Assembly (NCBI GenBank): GCA_028279065.1
Contig: JANQSY010000148.1
Location: 1 to 64,000 of the forward strand
Length of the DNA stretch: 64,000 bases
Direction of reading: 5' to 3'
From: Cytophagales bacterium
Lineage (GTDB): Bacteria > Bacteroidota > Bacteroidia > Cytophagales > CCMP332
The notes below the pieces were generated by a model. The model was not told the DNA's origin and made no database searches. It worked only from the letters and a program-made list of their open reading frames with translations. The position numbers were made by a program, and so were the translations under genes. Shown in pieces: positions 63,688-64,000 of this stretch (position 1 is its first letter; the number at the start of each line of letters is the position of its first letter).

Positions 63688-64000
63688 ATGAAAATTACAC
63701 CATTAGAGATCCGAAAAAAAACATTTGAAAAATCCTTTAGGGGCTATGAAAAAGAGGAGGTTGACGGATTTCTTCAATCGTTGGCAACAGAATGGGAACG
63801 CTTGATAGATGAACATAAGCAGGTCCAGGAAAAACTGGGAGTTGCAGAAGAGGAGGTTAAAAAGCTGAGAGAGGTCGAATCTTCCTTATACAAGACTCTA
63901 AAAACAGCAGAAGACACCGGAGCAAACCTCGTGGAGCAAAGCAAAAAAGAAGCTGAGATCACATTAAAGGAATCCCAGGTTCAGTCCGAAGCGGTTTTGA
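63688..64000 (+). CDS. DivIVA-domain protein (C-terminus beyond window)
   Basis: The first 104 residues are present. KITPLEIRKKTFEKSFRGYEKEEVDGFLQSLATEWE is the conserved DivIVA N-terminal lipid-binding region (core FRGYEKEEVDGFL), followed by a coiled coil (EHKQVQEKLGVAEEEVKKLRE). DivIVA proteins organise cell poles, division or growth zones. ATG 63688. The spacer to the divergent PPTase has TTAGCCTTTG (near 63653-63662), an imperfect -7 box with three instead of two bases between TA and TTTG. Confidence 0.88.
   Translation, partial: MKITPLEIRKKTFEKSFRGYEKEEVDGFLQSLATEWERLIDEHKQVQEKLGVAEEEVKKLREVESSLYKTLKTAEDTGANLVEQSKKEAEITLKESQVQSEAVL

Noticed and set aside
1-64000. tRNA or rRNA genes, CRISPR arrays, transposases, integrases, attachment sites
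   Set aside because: Spaces between genes are all short, and I saw no regular repeat-spacer pattern, cloverleaf-like sequence or mobile-element protein.

Overview
The window is chromosomal DNA of a member of the Bacteroidota. Several independent marks agree on this: C-terminal type IX secretion (T9SS) sorting domains on five large secreted proteins, exact TAnnTTTG -7 promoter boxes, a Porin_10-type porin, DUF5686, DUF4159 and DUF481 envelope proteins, a LptD / amidase / MlaD cluster, a fused isobutyryl-CoA mutase and a menaquinone pathway. Base composition looks even and moderate. I see no insertion sequence, phage, CRISPR array, tRNA or rRNA. Coding density is very high: no gene-free stretch exceeds 300 bases, and four convergent gene pairs overlap at their 3' ends. 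About a dozen genes appear to start with TTG. The class or family of the organism cannot be fixed from this sequence.

Layout. 1-5816 (minus strand): a tightly coupled surface-sugar operon (radical SAM/SPASM enzyme, class III aminotransferase, GT9 heptosyltransferase-like, WaaA-like transferase, CMP-sugar synthetase, NeuB-like synthase cut by the window edge). 5895-12849: a remnant of a phosphatase gene, an intact YfiR-like/SpoIIE phosphatase sensor, and three tandem T9SS-exported delta-60-repeat proteins. 12937-15479: DegT sugar aminotransferase, RsmE and a DUF4159 protein. 15570-20774: a DMT-type permease and a men operon (menI-menF-menD-menB) ending in an acyl-CoA-binding protein. 20782-29247: a histidine phosphatase, a TPR protein, a zinc-ribbon-family protein without its cysteines, Nif3, then lpxK-porin-miaE read as one coupled unit, and a DUF481 protein. 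29255-37467: fused IcmF, a DUF5686 outer-membrane protein and a polytopic patatin-like lipase. 37542-48021: lepA, a PafA-like phosphatase, DUF3179, an ECF sigma factor with Spy/CpxP-like partners, aroB, proline dehydrogenase and lysS, closed by a strong bidirectional terminator. 48124-53817: two paralogous M43 metalloproteases exported by T9SS, one lacking the third zinc ligand. 53912-58725: an ArsS/AhpD-like arsenosugar pair, a lipoprotein and LptD. 58754-64000: amidase, MlaD, an acyl-CoA carboxylase beta subunit, a SirB1-family protein, a phosphopantetheinyl transferase and the start of a DivIVA-domain protein.

How the parts work together. Much of the window serves the cell envelope: LPS (LpxK, LptD, GT9 and WaaA-like transferases), phospholipid handling (MlaD, patatin), murein remodelling (amidase), outer-membrane proteins and stress sensing. 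The central-metabolism genes point to respiration on menaquinone and to use of amino acids and branched or odd acyl-CoAs (proline dehydrogenase, IcmF, acyl-CoA carboxylase).

The best candidate for something undescribed is the first operon. A transferase of the WaaA (CMP-Kdo-using) family sits beside genes for making a different CMP-activated 3-deoxy-2-ulosonic acid, with a class III aminotransferase and a radical SAM enzyme that could build an unusual amino sugar. Other points worth checking are the YfiR-phosphatase fusion, the protease paralog with a lost zinc ligand, the cysteine-less zinc-ribbon protein, the polytopic patatin, and the consistently short distance between promoter box and start codon.
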